Shown here piece by piece: positions 1 to 7,730 of a stretch of 62,515 nucleotides of DNA; position 1 is the stretch's first letter, and each line of letters begins with the position of its first letter. The position numbers and the translations under genes were made by a program. This DNA is from an uncultured Alkalilimnicola sp. Lineage in GTDB: Bacteria > Pseudomonadota > Gammaproteobacteria > Nitrococcales > AK92. Under the pieces are notes generated by a model that was not told the origin of the DNA, ran no database searches, and worked only from the letters and a program-made list of their open reading frames with translations. The DNA is taken from positions 1-62,515 of the forward strand of contig CALGAN010000001.1 in NCBI GenBank assembly GCA_937951875.1. The letters are read 5' to 3'.

Positions 1-491
1 AGCGCACAGCCGCCGAGCAGGCGCCAGCGCCAGTCGTTGCCGAGCAGCAAGGCCGCCGCCGGCACCGCCGCCGCGCCGGCCCAGCCGTAATCGCAGATCA
101 GCGCCGGCAGCAGCGCGAGCGGCGCCAGCCAGGGGCGATCCATGCGCCAGGCCAGCACCGCGGCCACGCCCAGCAGCAGGGTGAACACGGTGTTCAGGTG
201 CCAGCCGTCGATGGCCAGGGTCAGCCAGAACGGTGGCTGCGAGATTAGCGCGCACAGCAGCAACCGGCTCAGGTAGCGACGCGGGGCGTGGGTGCGCAGG
301 GCGCCGGCGGCGGCGGCGAAAACGAACACAGGAAAGGCGATCCGGCCGATCAGCGTCATGCTTTCGCTGGCGCGGGCCAGCAACGCGGCGTTGACGTGGT
401 CCACGGTCATGGCCGCGAGGGCCAGCAGTTTCAGCGCGTCGAGCGGGTCGAAACGGCTGGCCGTGATCGTTATTCCTGGCTTGGGTCTCAT
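1..491 (-). CDS. TraX family membrane protein, 3' end cut by the window edge
   Basis: An open frame runs on the minus strand from an ATG at 491 to the window edge (163 codons, no stop). The N-terminal part reads D-A-L-K-L-L-A followed by A-M-T-V-D-H-V, the opening signature of the TraX family, and is followed by several hydrophobic stretches rich in Leu, Ala and Trp. In F-like plasmids TraX acetylates the pilin N-terminus. Chromosomal relatives are multi-spanning inner-membrane proteins of unproven role, probably acyltransferases. It is divergent from the acyltransferase gene at 599. The C-terminal part cannot be seen. Confidence 0.75.
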   Translation of the reverse strand, partial: MRPKPGITITASRFDPLDALKLLALAAMTVDHVNAALLARASESMTLIGRIAFPVFVFAAAAGALRTHAPRRYLSRLLLCALISQPPFWLTLAIDGWHLNTVFTLLLGVAAVLAWRMDRPWLAPLALLPALICDYGWAGAAAVPAAALLLGNDWRWRLLGGCA

Positions 492-598
492 CGCGGCGGC
501 TGCCGAGGTTGATCCGGAGATCAGGTCGTCCTAGAGTCCGAGGCGCCGGCGGCTCGGGCGAGCGTCGACATCAGGCACCAACCCTAGAGATAGTGACA

Positions 599-1531
599 AT
601 GAGCGATTCTGCTTCGACGGCGGAACAATCCGTCATCCGTTTGCTGCACCCGCGCTACTGGCTGTCCTGGCTGGGCATGGGCGCGCTGCGGCTGGTGGCC
701 GCGCTGCCGCTGCCGATCGCCACCCGACTCGGCGCGGCGCTCGGGACGCTGCTGTACCCGCTGGCCCGTCGCCGCCGCCGCATCGTGCAGACCAACCTGC
801 GCTTGTGCTTCCCCGAACTCGATCCGGCCCAGCGCGAGGCGCTGGCCAGGGAGAATTTCCGCTACACCGGCCGCGGCATGGTCGAGGTCGCGCTCGGCTG
901 GTGGGCGTCGGACGCCGCGCTGGCCGGACGCTGCCGGGTGATCGGCCTGGAGCGCCTGGAGCAGGCCCGCGCCGGCGGGCGCGGTGTGCTGCTGCTGTGT
1001 GGCCACTTCACCTGCCTGGAGATGGCCGGCCGCTTCCTGTCGCAGATCCTGTCGTTCGACGCCGTCTACCGTCCGCACGAGAACCCGGTGGTCGAGTACC
1101 TCACCCAGCGCTGGCGCACCCGCCGCGCCGGCGGCGCCATTCCCCGCCATGACGTGCGGGGGCTGGTGCGCCAACTCAAGGCCGGGCGGGTGGTGTTCTA
1201 CCTGCCGGACCAGGACTATGGCCGCCGCCACAGCGTGTTCGCGCCGTTCTTCGGTATCCCGGCCGCCACGGTGGCGGCGGTGCCGCGTCTGGCGCAGATG
1301 GGCAACGCCGCGGTGATGCCGCTGTTCTACCGGATCGCCGAGGACGGTTGTTACGAGCTCACCTTCGGCGAGCCGTTCGCCGACTACCCCAGCGGCGATG
1401 CGGTGGCCGACGCCACGCGCATCAATGAGGCCTTCGAGCAGGCCATCCGCCGCGCGCCGGCGCAATATCTGTGGGTGCATCGGCGCTTCAAGACCCGACC
1501 GGAAGGGGAGCCGGGGTTCTACGGACGGTGA
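599..1531 (+). CDS. LpxL/HtrB-family lysophospholipid (lipid A) acyltransferase
   Basis: A 310-residue protein of the LPLAT superfamily. The N-terminal hydrophobic segment (about residues 22-55) is followed by a basic patch RRRRR and the family sequence N-L-R-L-C-F-P. The catalytic HX4E motif is at His136-Glu141 (GHFTCLE), and a YLPDQDYG block follows near residue 200, as in LpxL/LpxM. Family members add a secondary acyl chain to the Kdo2-lipid A precursor at the inner membrane. The length matches LpxL (about 305 residues). I chose the ATG at 599 because the family alignment begins there; the frame is open to 509. Which acyl position it serves cannot be told from sequence. Confidence 0.88.
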   Translation: MSDSASTAEQSVIRLLHPRYWLSWLGMGALRLVAALPLPIATRLGAALGTLLYPLARRRRRIVQTNLRLCFPELDPAQREALARENFRYTGRGMVEVALGWWASDAALAGRCRVIGLERLEQARAGGRGVLLLCGHFTCLEMAGRFLSQILSFDAVYRPHENPVVEYLTQRWRTRRAGGAIPRHDVRGLVRQLKAGRVVFYLPDQDYGRRHSVFAPFFGIPAATVAAVPRLAQMGNAAVMPLFYRIAEDGCYELTFGEPFADYPSGDAVADATRINEAFEQAIRRAPAQYLWVHRRFKTRPEGEPGFYGR

Positions 1532-1708
1532 GCGTGGTGGTTTGTCACTGGCGCCGACGCGCGCTTGCATTACCATATCGAGCTTTGCCGCCCTCCTGGC
1601 GCGCTTGCGCCAGGGCCATGCCGGAAAGGGCGTCGCTTTGAGGTTTCGTCAAGGCCTTTACCTCGCTTCGCGCGCCAGCCGGGACGCGCCTCTTGCTCCA
1701 CGGGCATC

Positions 1709-2152
1709 ATGGTCACCAAGCAACAAAGCCATTTCGCCGATACGTCCACGATTTTCCTGATCGAGGACAATCCCGCCGATTCCTACCTGTCGCGCATGGC
1801 TTTGGAGCGCACCGCCGCCATCCCGCTGCAGATCGTCGGCACCGAGACGGGCAAGCAAGCGCTGGAGCTGCTGCGTCACCATTGCTCGCGCTACAAGCGG
1901 CCGAATGTGGTGCTGCTCGACCTCAGCTTGCCGGATATGAGCGGCCACGAAGTGCTGGCGGCGGTGCGCGCTGATCCGCTGCTCAAGGAGGTGCCGGTGG
2001 TGATCCTCACCGGCTCCGACGACGAGGAAGACAAGCGGCGGGCGCGGGAGCTGGGCGCCAACGATTATTGGCTCAAGCCCTCGGGCATGCTCGGCTATCT
2101 CGACATCATGCGCCGGCTCAAGCCGTACCTGAGCAATCCGCCCGAGCGGTAG
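1709..2152 (+). CDS. stand-alone response regulator receiver (CheY/Rcp1-like)
   Basis: A 147-residue single-domain receiver. The acidic pocket is E19-D20, the phosphoacceptor is D71 (in VVLLDLSLPDMSGH), the switch threonine lies in VVILTGS, and the conserved lysine is K123 (WLKPSG). There is no output domain. This type, with the N-P-A-D-S motif after the acidic pair, is typical of Rcp1-like partners of phytochrome-type histidine kinases. The gene ends 28 bp before the kinase at 2181, so the two are probably co-transcribed. The frame is open upstream to 1565, but the ATG at 1709 gives the normal N-terminus. Confidence 0.88.
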   Translation: MVTKQQSHFADTSTIFLIEDNPADSYLSRMALERTAAIPLQIVGTETGKQALELLRHHCSRYKRPNVVLLDLSLPDMSGHEVLAAVRADPLLKEVPVVILTGSDDEEDKRRARELGANDYWLKPSGMLGYLDIMRRLKPYLSNPPER

Positions 2153-2180
2153 ACGTTCGGCGACATCGAGGAATCGCCAC

Positions 2181-3935
2181 TTGCGCAAGCTGTCCCCGGA
2201 ACGGGTCATTCTGCTGGGTTTCGCCGGTGTGCTGGTATTGCTGGCGAGCGTCGGCGTCGTTTCCTATTTCTCCACCAGCCGCTTGGTCGAGCTGTCGGCG
2301 TTGGGCACGCGCAGCGGCGAGCTGCTGATGCCGCTGCAGCACCTGTCGGCGGCGGTGTACCAGGCCGAATCGGCGCAGCGCGGTTATCTGGTGACCGGCG
2401 AGGACCAGTACCTGGACGGTGCCGCCGCGGCGGCGCAACAGGCCATGGACGATCTGGAGCGGCTGCGCACGGCGGCGGCGGGCGATCCTGTGCTGGCCGA
2501 ATCCGCGGCGCGGATCGAGCGGCTGGTGGGCGCCTGCTTTTCCGCCTTGCAGCGGCTGCTGAACGCGCGCCTGGCGCACGGCCCGGAGGCGGCCCGCGCG
2601 TTGCTGGCCGAGGGCGTCGGGCTGAGCGAGATGAAGGCGCTGGAGCGAGCGGTGGCGGAGGTCACTCGCGACTGGGGCCGCCTGCTGGAGCGCGACGGCG
2701 AGCTGGCCCGGCGCCAGGGCGAGCTGGTGATGCTCAACTTCTTCGCGGCGCTGGCCTTGGTCATGGTGGTGCTGCTGACCCTGATGACCCTGGTGCTGCG
2801 GGAAATGTCCCGGCGGCGCTCGGCGCTGGCCGAGCTGGCGCGCAACCGCGCTCAGCTGCAGGCCATCGTCGATACCGCGGTGGACGCCATCGTGGTGGTG
2901 AACCGCCGCGGCGTCATCGAGCGTTTCAACCGCGCCGCCGAGCGCATCTTCGGCTACAAGGCCGACGAGGTGATCGGCAAGAACGTCTCTGTGCTCATGC
3001 CCAGTCCCTATCAGGATGAGCACGACGCCTACATGGAGCGCTATCACCGCACCGGCGAGCGCCGCATCATCGGCATCGGCCGCGAGGCGCTGGGGCTGCG
3101 CAAGGACGGCAGCGTGTTCCCCATCGAGCTGGCGGTGGCCGAATTCGGCGAAGGCGAGCAGCGGCGCTACTCGGGGTTGATCCGCGACATCAGCGAGCGC
3201 AAGCAGGCCGAGCAGCGCCAGGCGCAGCTGCTGCGCGAGCTGGAGGCGGCCAACGAGGAGCTGAAGAATTTCGCCTATATCGCCTCGCACGATCTCAAGG
3301 CGCCGCTGCGGGCGATCGCTTCGCTCGCCGACTGGATCTCGCACGACTACGCCGACAAGTTCGACGAGGACGGCAAGGAACAGATGCGCCTGCTCATCGG
3401 CCGGGTGCGGCGCATGGACCAGCTCATCGACGGCATTCTGCAGTACTCCCGTGTCGGGCGGATCAAGGAGGAGCATGTGGAGGTGCCGCTCAACCCGATG
3501 CTGGCCGAGGTCGTGGACCTGCTGGCGCCGCCGCCGCACATCCAGGTCGAGGTGGGGCCGCTGCCGACCGTGGTGGCGGAGCGCACGCGCATCCAGCAGC
3601 TGTTCCAGAATCTGATCAGCAACGCCATCCGCTACAACGACAAGTCCGAGGGCCGTATCGAAATCGGGGCCGACGAGCGCGATGCCGAGTGGATCTTCCA
3701 CGTCCGCGACAACGGCCCCGGCATCGAGCCGCGGCACTGGGAGCGGATCTTCCAGCTGTTCCAGACCCTGCAGCCGCGCGATCACCACGAAAGCACCGGC
3801 ATCGGCCTGGCGCTGGTGAAGAAGATTGTGGAAATGTACGGTGGCCGCGTGTGGGTGGAATCTACGCCGGGCGAGGGCAGTACCTTCTATTTCTCTTTGC
3901 CCAAGAGCCTGGTCAAGGCTAGCGACGGAGCCTGA
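2181..3935 (+). CDS. CHASE3-PAS histidine kinase with FixL-like PAS domain
   Basis: A 584-residue membrane kinase with a TTG start at 2181 preceded by GAGG. Domains: transmembrane helix about 8-29, CHASE3-type periplasmic helix bundle about 35-180, second transmembrane helix 185-206, PAS about 222-335, coiled coil 335-362, HisKA with phosphoacceptor His370 (FAYIASHDLKAPLR, phytochrome-type), and HATPase with N-box near 477-481 and G-box DNGPGIE at 510-516. The PAS closely resembles that of FixL. By my alignment His281, Arg287, Ile296 and Arg301 fall on FixL haem-pocket positions His200, Arg206, Ile215 and Arg220, while FixL His214 is an Arg (R295). It may therefore bind haem and sense oxygen. 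It sits between two receiver genes and abuts the downstream one without a gap. Confidence 0.88.
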   Translation: MRKLSPERVILLGFAGVLVLLASVGVVSYFSTSRLVELSALGTRSGELLMPLQHLSAAVYQAESAQRGYLVTGEDQYLDGAAAAAQQAMDDLERLRTAAAGDPVLAESAARIERLVGACFSALQRLLNARLAHGPEAARALLAEGVGLSEMKALERAVAEVTRDWGRLLERDGELARRQGELVMLNFFAALALVMVVLLTLMTLVLREMSRRRSALAELARNRAQLQAIVDTAVDAIVVVNRRGVIERFNRAAERIFGYKADEVIGKNVSVLMPSPYQDEHDAYMERYHRTGERRIIGIGREALGLRKDGSVFPIELAVAEFGEGEQRRYSGLIRDISERKQAEQRQAQLLRELEAANEELKNFAYIASHDLKAPLRAIASLADWISHDYADKFDEDGKEQMRLLIGRVRRMDQLIDGILQYSRVGRIKEEHVEVPLNPMLAEVVDLLAPPPHIQVEVGPLPTVVAERTRIQQLFQNLISNAIRYNDKSEGRIEIGADERDAEWIFHVRDNGPGIEPRHWERIFQLFQTLQPRDHHESTGIGLALVKKIVEMYGGRVWVESTPGEGSTFYFSLPKSLVKASDGA

Positions 3936-4355
3936 ATGCGCAGAATCAACAGCCCCATCCTGCTGGTCGAGGACGACCAGGTCGACGCCATGACCGTTCG
4001 GCGGGCGCTCAAGGAACTCAACGTCACCAACCCGCTGGTGCACTGCGTGCACGGCGAGGCGGCGCTCGCCTATCTGCAGGATCCGGCCAGCGAGCGGCCC
4101 TGCCTGATCCTGCTCGATCTGAACATGCCGATCATGAACGGCATCGAATTCCTGCAGGCGCTCAAGAAGCTGCCGATCCTCAAGCGCATCCCGGTGATCG
4201 TGCTCACCACCTCCGCCGAGGAGCAGGACAAGTGCCAGAGCTTCGACCTGGGGATCGCCGGCTACATGAAGAAACCGGTGGATTACCGCCAGTTCGTCGA
4301 AGTGATGCGCACCATCGACGCCTACTGGACCTTGAGCGAAGCGCCACCGGTGTGA
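3936..4355 (+). CDS. stand-alone response regulator receiver
   Basis: A 139-residue single-domain receiver. The acidic pocket is E12-D13-D14, the phosphoacceptor D61 (LILLDLNMP), T91/T92 follow the fourth strand (VIVLTTSAEE), and K113 lies in MKKPVD. No output domain is present. The ATG follows the kinase TGA directly (TGAATG), indicating translational coupling with the CHASE3-PAS kinase. With the receiver at 1709 it forms a receiver-kinase-receiver operon. The two receivers are only distantly similar, so they are unlikely to be a recent duplication. Likely role: phosphotransfer partner or phosphate sink of the kinase, with the final target unknown. Confidence 0.9.
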   Translation: MRRINSPILLVEDDQVDAMTVRRALKELNVTNPLVHCVHGEAALAYLQDPASERPCLILLDLNMPIMNGIEFLQALKKLPILKRIPVIVLTTSAEEQDKCQSFDLGIAGYMKKPVDYRQFVEVMRTIDAYWTLSEAPPV

Positions 4356-4970
4356 GCGGGCGGCAAGGCGAGGGGAGCCGTTTCGCTTCGGTTTACGCTA
4401 GGCTGCCGATCGCTTTCCGGTAACTGCGCGAACGGGAATCTGTATCTATAATTGCCGGTCTCAGCCGAGGGACGGCTGTATTAACAAATCACCGGCGTTA
4501 CGCTGTCATTGCTAAATTTGCAGGATGCAGACCTGGTTTTTGATGAAAAAGAAACCAAGGGTATTTTGTGTTTCTTCTGGCCGCATGAATCGGTCGCCAT
4601 TGACCGTTTGGCAATCACAAACGACGTCCGCCGCTATGCCCAAGGGTTGCTGATTGTGTAGCAGTCGACGCGTCCTGCGCGATGGGCTTCCTTGACATCC
4701 TGGTTGATACGCTCATGCGGCGCAAGCCAGGGACAAGTATTCAGACGCTTGTCAAGAAACTGTTGCGAAGATATGTCAAACATTGGTGGAAATGTGCGAC
4801 CGAAGATGATCTTCGCGACGCCAAGATATACGGGACGGTGCGTCTGGGTATCGCGCTGAAGCAGAAACATCGCCTGGATCTATTGATAAGCGGGTTGGCT
4901 TTTTCTTCAGGAAATGGCGCGCCACTAGCGGTGACCAAAGGGCCGGCCGATTTCGTTTGGGTATGACGTC
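4356..4970. other. lower-GC patch with short coding remnants
   Basis: About 600 bp between the receiver operon and the ankyrin gene, clearly lower in GC than its neighbours from about 4440. It holds an open stretch at 4485-4661 (+), ending in TAG, that reads like protein (with F-D-E-K-E-T-K-G and F-F-W-P-H-E) but lacks a convincing start. The 94-codon frame at 4682-4966 follows. I recognise neither. The composition and broken frames suggest remnants of acquired DNA. Confidence 0.45.
4682..4966 (+). CDS. hypothetical protein, 94 residues, doubtful
   Basis: An ATG-started frame in the lower-GC patch. It is rich in Lys, Arg and Leu in its first half (TLVKKLLRRYVKHWWK) and ends only 4 bp before the ankyrin gene. 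No Shine-Dalgarno sequence is obvious and no family is recognised. An overlapping minus-strand frame (4634-4870) is equally open, so the true coding strand is uncertain. It could be the tail of a degraded gene whose upstream part lies at 4485-4661. Confidence 0.25.
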   Translation: MGFLDILVDTLMRRKPGTSIQTLVKKLLRRYVKHWWKCATEDDLRDAKIYGTVRLGIALKQKHRLDLLISGLAFSSGNGAPLAVTKGPADFVWV

Positions 4971-5549
4971 ATGCAGATAAAGCGGCTGTTGCGCTGGTTG
5001 CTTGGCGTCGCGGTGCTGCTCGGCGTAGTGGCGGCCGGCGGTTTGACTTACCACTTTTACACGGCGCCGCCGCTGCGGCTGCTGGTGTGGATGGATCCGG
5101 GCGCGTCGCCGGCCTGGTTGCGCTGGGTGTCGCGGCAAGCTCTGTTCGCGTTCCATCCTACGGAGAACGAGGCGCGGGCGTTGAACGCCGAGGCGGGCGC
5201 ACGGTATGCGGCGATGTTCCCCGATCGTCGGGAAGCGGAGCGTATCTTGCGGCTCTTCCTAGCGCGCGGTGTCGATATCAACAGCGCCGAGCGGCTGAGC
5301 GGCATGGGCCTGACCGCGCTGCACGCGGTGGCTATGAACGCCGATCCGGAACCGGTCCGGCTGCTGCTCGCGTACGGCGCCGACCCGACTGTGACGGACG
5401 AACACGGCCGGACGGCGTTGGATCTGGCCTTGGCGGCGCAGGGCAACCGGCCGGAGGCCGACTATGCCGGCGTGATTCGTCTGCTGGAGGCCGCGCTGCG
5501 GCGGCAGCCGGAGAGGACGACGACGGATCCGCCGCGCGCCGCTGACTAG
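4971..5549 (+). CDS. ankyrin-repeat protein with N-terminal membrane anchor
   Basis: A 192-residue protein. After the basic start MQIKRLLRW there is one hydrophobic helix (about 9-28). The rest is probably periplasmic. Ankyrin repeats are visible at about 95-128 (FLARGVDINSAERLSGMGLTALHAVAM) and 129-160 (PVRLLLAYGADPTVTDEHGRTALDLAL), with the typical LLxxGADP and G-TAL-LA signatures. Ankyrin repeats mediate protein-protein contacts; the partner is unknown. Normal high GC resumes here after the lower-GC patch. Confidence 0.8.
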   Translation: MQIKRLLRWLLGVAVLLGVVAAGGLTYHFYTAPPLRLLVWMDPGASPAWLRWVSRQALFAFHPTENEARALNAEAGARYAAMFPDRREAERILRLFLARGVDINSAERLSGMGLTALHAVAMNADPEPVRLLLAYGADPTVTDEHGRTALDLALAAQGNRPEADYAGVIRLLEAALRRQPERTTTDPPRAAD

Positions 5550-5639
5550 CGGAACGGTGGGGGCGGCGGTGTCGCCTCCGCCGGCTGGCTGGTTTTGTCG
5601 CGGGAGCGGCTGCGCCGCGGGCCAGGCCTCTTGCCGGTA

Positions 5640-5753
5640 CGCGCCGGCCAGATCGTCAAGCGGCCGGATGTTGTGATTCAGGCGGAACACGTTGTCCGGC
5701 TCGCGGCGCTCCTTGACCCGTAACAGCCGCTCATGAGTTTTGCCCGGATCGGG
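5640..5753 (-). pseudogene. C-terminal remnant of a FAD-linked (berberine-bridge type) oxidase
   Basis: Read on the minus strand from about 5735, the sequence encodes ERLLRVKERREPDNVF followed by RLNHNIRP. This matches the characteristic C-terminal end of FAD-dependent oxidases with a BBE domain (K-x-x-x-D-P-x-N-x-F-x-x-N-x-N-I-x-P). An in-frame TAG at 5754-5756 cuts it off upstream and no further domain is present, so only about 25 recognisable codons remain. It is a gene relic in the intergenic space 5550-5830, which otherwise holds nothing I can identify. Confidence 0.55.
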
Positions 5754-5830
5754 CTATCCGTTGCAGGCTGGCGGCGCCATCGAGGCTCGGTGCCGGGGCG
5801 CCAAGACCGAGCCGCTGGATGGGATAGGGC

Positions 5831-6535
5831 TCATGAGCCCTGGTTCACCCGCCGATCCTCGACGATCCGTCCATCCACCAGGCGGATGATACGGTCGCAG
5901 CGTGCCGCCAGGCGCGGGTCGTGGGTGACGACCAGGAAGGCGGTGCCGCGCTCGGCGTTGAAGCGGCGCAGCAGGGCGAACACCTCGTCGGCCGAGGCGG
6001 TGTCCAGGTTGCCGGTGGGCTCGTCGGCCAGCACCAGCGGCGGGTTGGCGGCCAGGGCGCGGGCGATGGCGACGCGCTGCTGCTGGCCGCCGGAGAGCTT
6101 GTTGGCCGGGCGCTTCTCCAGCCCGGCGAGCCCTACCGCCGCCAGCAGCTCGGCCGCGGTGCGGCGCATGTCCGGCGTCGGCCGGCCGCGCGCGGCCATG
6201 AGCGGCATCATCACGTTCTCCTCAGCGCTGAAGGCGTCGATCAGATAGTGGAACTGGAACACGAAGCCCAGGATGCGGCCGCGCAGGGCGGTCAGCGCCG
6301 CCTCGTCGAGGGCGGCCGTGTCGCGGCCCTGGATGAGAATGCGCCCGGCGCTGGGGCGGTCGAGCAGGCCGATGAGGTTGAGCAGCGTGCTCTTGCCGGA
6401 GCCGCTGGGGCCGATCAGGGCGGCGAACTCACCGTGGTCGAGGCGCAGGTCGATGCCGTGCAGCACCTCGGTGGCCAGCTCGCCCTGGCCGTAGCGCTTG
6501 CGCACCGCTTCCAGCTGCAGCAGGGGCTCAGCCAC
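5831..6535 (-). CDS. ABC transporter ATPase, MacB/LolD type
   Basis: A 234-residue ATPase. Walker A is GPSGSGKST at residues 42-50, the Q-loop lies in GFVFQFHYLI, the signature LSGGQQQR is near 140, and Walker B with catalytic Glu is VLADEPTGNLD, followed by the H-loop VVTHD. The TGNLD sequence is typical of the MacB/LolD/FtsE group, which powers FtsX-like permeases in mechanotransmission rather than classical transport. Its start overlaps the end of the permease gene by 8 bp, making it the last gene of the efflux operon 8926-5831. Confidence 0.92.
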   Translation of the reverse strand: MAEPLLQLEAVRKRYGQGELATEVLHGIDLRLDHGEFAALIGPSGSGKSTLLNLIGLLDRPSAGRILIQGRDTAALDEAALTALRGRILGFVFQFHYLIDAFSAEENVMMPLMAARGRPTPDMRRTAAELLAAVGLAGLEKRPANKLSGGQQQRVAIARALAANPPLVLADEPTGNLDTASADEVFALLRRFNAERGTAFLVVTHDPRLAARCDRIIRLVDGRIVEDRRVNQGS

Positions 6536-7730
6536 GGATCACCGTCACGGGGTCGAGGCGCGCGGCGCGCAGCGCCGGCGCGGTGGCGGCGGCCAGGCCG
6601 GTGAGGGTGGCCAAGGCGGTGGCGCCGAGGAACAGCGACGGCTCCATCTCCAGGGTGAACAGGCGCCCGCCGGTGACGCGCATGAACAGCAGCGCCAGCC
6701 CGGCGCCGGCGGCGACGCCCAGCGACGAGCCGATCAGCCCCAGCAGGCCGCCCTGGATCAGGAACACCGCCATCACCCGCCGCCGAGGCGTGCCCATGGC
6801 GCGCAGGATGCCGATGTCGCGCGCCCGCTGCACCACCGACACCACCAGCACGCTGGCGATGCCGAACGCTACCGACAGTGCGACGAAGAAGCGGATGATG
6901 CCGGTGGAGATGCTTTGCGCGCGCAGCGCGGTGAGCAGCTGCGCGTTGGTGGTCATCCAGCTGTCCGCGGTCAGGCTGGTGGCAGCGGCGATGTCGCGGG
7001 CGATGGCTTCGGCGCTGAAGATCTCCTTCACCTTCAGGTCGATCTGCGACACGCCGCCCACCAGGTCGAGCAGGGTCTGGGCGCTGCGCAGGCCGATATA
7101 GACGTAGCGCTGGTTCAGGTCGCGCGAGCCCAGGTCGAAGATGCCGGCCACAGTGAAGGTTTCCGAGCGACCGCCGGCGGTCTCGATGCGGATCTTGTCG
7201 CCGACCCGGGCGCCCAGGTCGTCGGCCAGCTCGACGCCGATCACCGCCTCCGTGGCGGAGACGCGGAAGCGGCCGGCGACCAGCTTGGCGGCGACGTCGA
7301 CGATGCGCAGATAACGCTCCGGCTCGATGCCGAGCAGGGCGATCGATTCGTTGGCCTCGCCGCGCACTGCCAGGCCCGGGCCGGACACCAGCGGCGAAAG
7401 GGCGGCGACGCCCGGATGGGCGGCGAGCTCGGCCTGCAGGGTCTGCCACTGGTCGATGCTGCGCAGCCGTTGGGCGCGGGGCTGCACGTTGGGCAGGGTG
7501 ACCGCCGCGCCGTCGTCGCGCAGCGGCCGGGCGAGCTCCTTCGGGGGCCGCACCACGATGTGCGGCTGGGTGCCCAGGGTGCGCTCGATGGTGCTGGCCT
7601 GCAGGCCGCCGATCAGCGCGGTGATGAACACGATCACCGCCACGCCGATGGCGATGCCGCCGGCGATCAGCACGGTCTGGAACCGGCCCTCGCGCAGGAA
7701 ACGCACCGCCACCAGACAGGCGAACGGCAT
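6528..7730 (-). CDS. FtsX/MacB-like ABC transporter permease
   Basis: A 400-residue permease. One N-terminal transmembrane helix (about 18-40, ending in ITALIGGLQ) is followed by a periplasmic MacB_PCD-like domain of about 220 residues and then three C-terminal helices, the FtsX topology. The ATG at 7730 overlaps the stop of the membrane fusion gene by one base (ATGA). Unlike MacB, the ATPase is a separate polypeptide. With its neighbours it should form a tripartite efflux or lipoprotein-extraction machine. The substrate is unknown and no outer-membrane factor gene is nearby. Confidence 0.88.
   Translation of the reverse strand: MPFACLVAVRFLREGRFQTVLIAGGIAIGVAVIVFITALIGGLQASTIERTLGTQPHIVVRPPKELARPLRDDGAAVTLPNVQPRAQRLRSIDQWQTLQAELAAHPGVAALSPLVSGPGLAVRGEANESIALLGIEPERYLRIVDVAAKLVAGRFRVSATEAVIGVELADDLGARVGDKIRIETAGGRSETFTVAGIFDLGSRDLNQRYVYIGLRSAQTLLDLVGGVSQIDLKVKEIFSAEAIARDIAAATSLTADSWMTTNAQLLTALRAQSISTGIIRFFVALSVAFGIASVLVVSVVQRARDIGILRAMGTPRRRVMAVFLIQGGLLGLIGSSLGVAAGAGLALLFMRVTGGRLFTLEMEPSLFLGATALATLTGLAAATAPALRAARLDPVTVIRG

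Noticed and set aside
584..1576. Long open minus-strand frame opposite the acyltransferase gene
   Set aside because: Antisense shadow typical of high-GC DNA; its translation is low-complexity His/Arg/Gln/Ala sequence with no domain.
2118..4052. A 644-codon minus-strand frame opposite the CHASE3-PAS kinase
   Set aside because: Sequence is rich in His, Gln, Arg and Leu without motifs; the plus-strand kinase is unmistakable.
4634..4870. Minus-strand 78-codon frame in the lower-GC patch
   Set aside because: Overlaps an equally plausible plus-strand frame, has no recognisable family and no clear ribosome-binding site; not listed as a gene.
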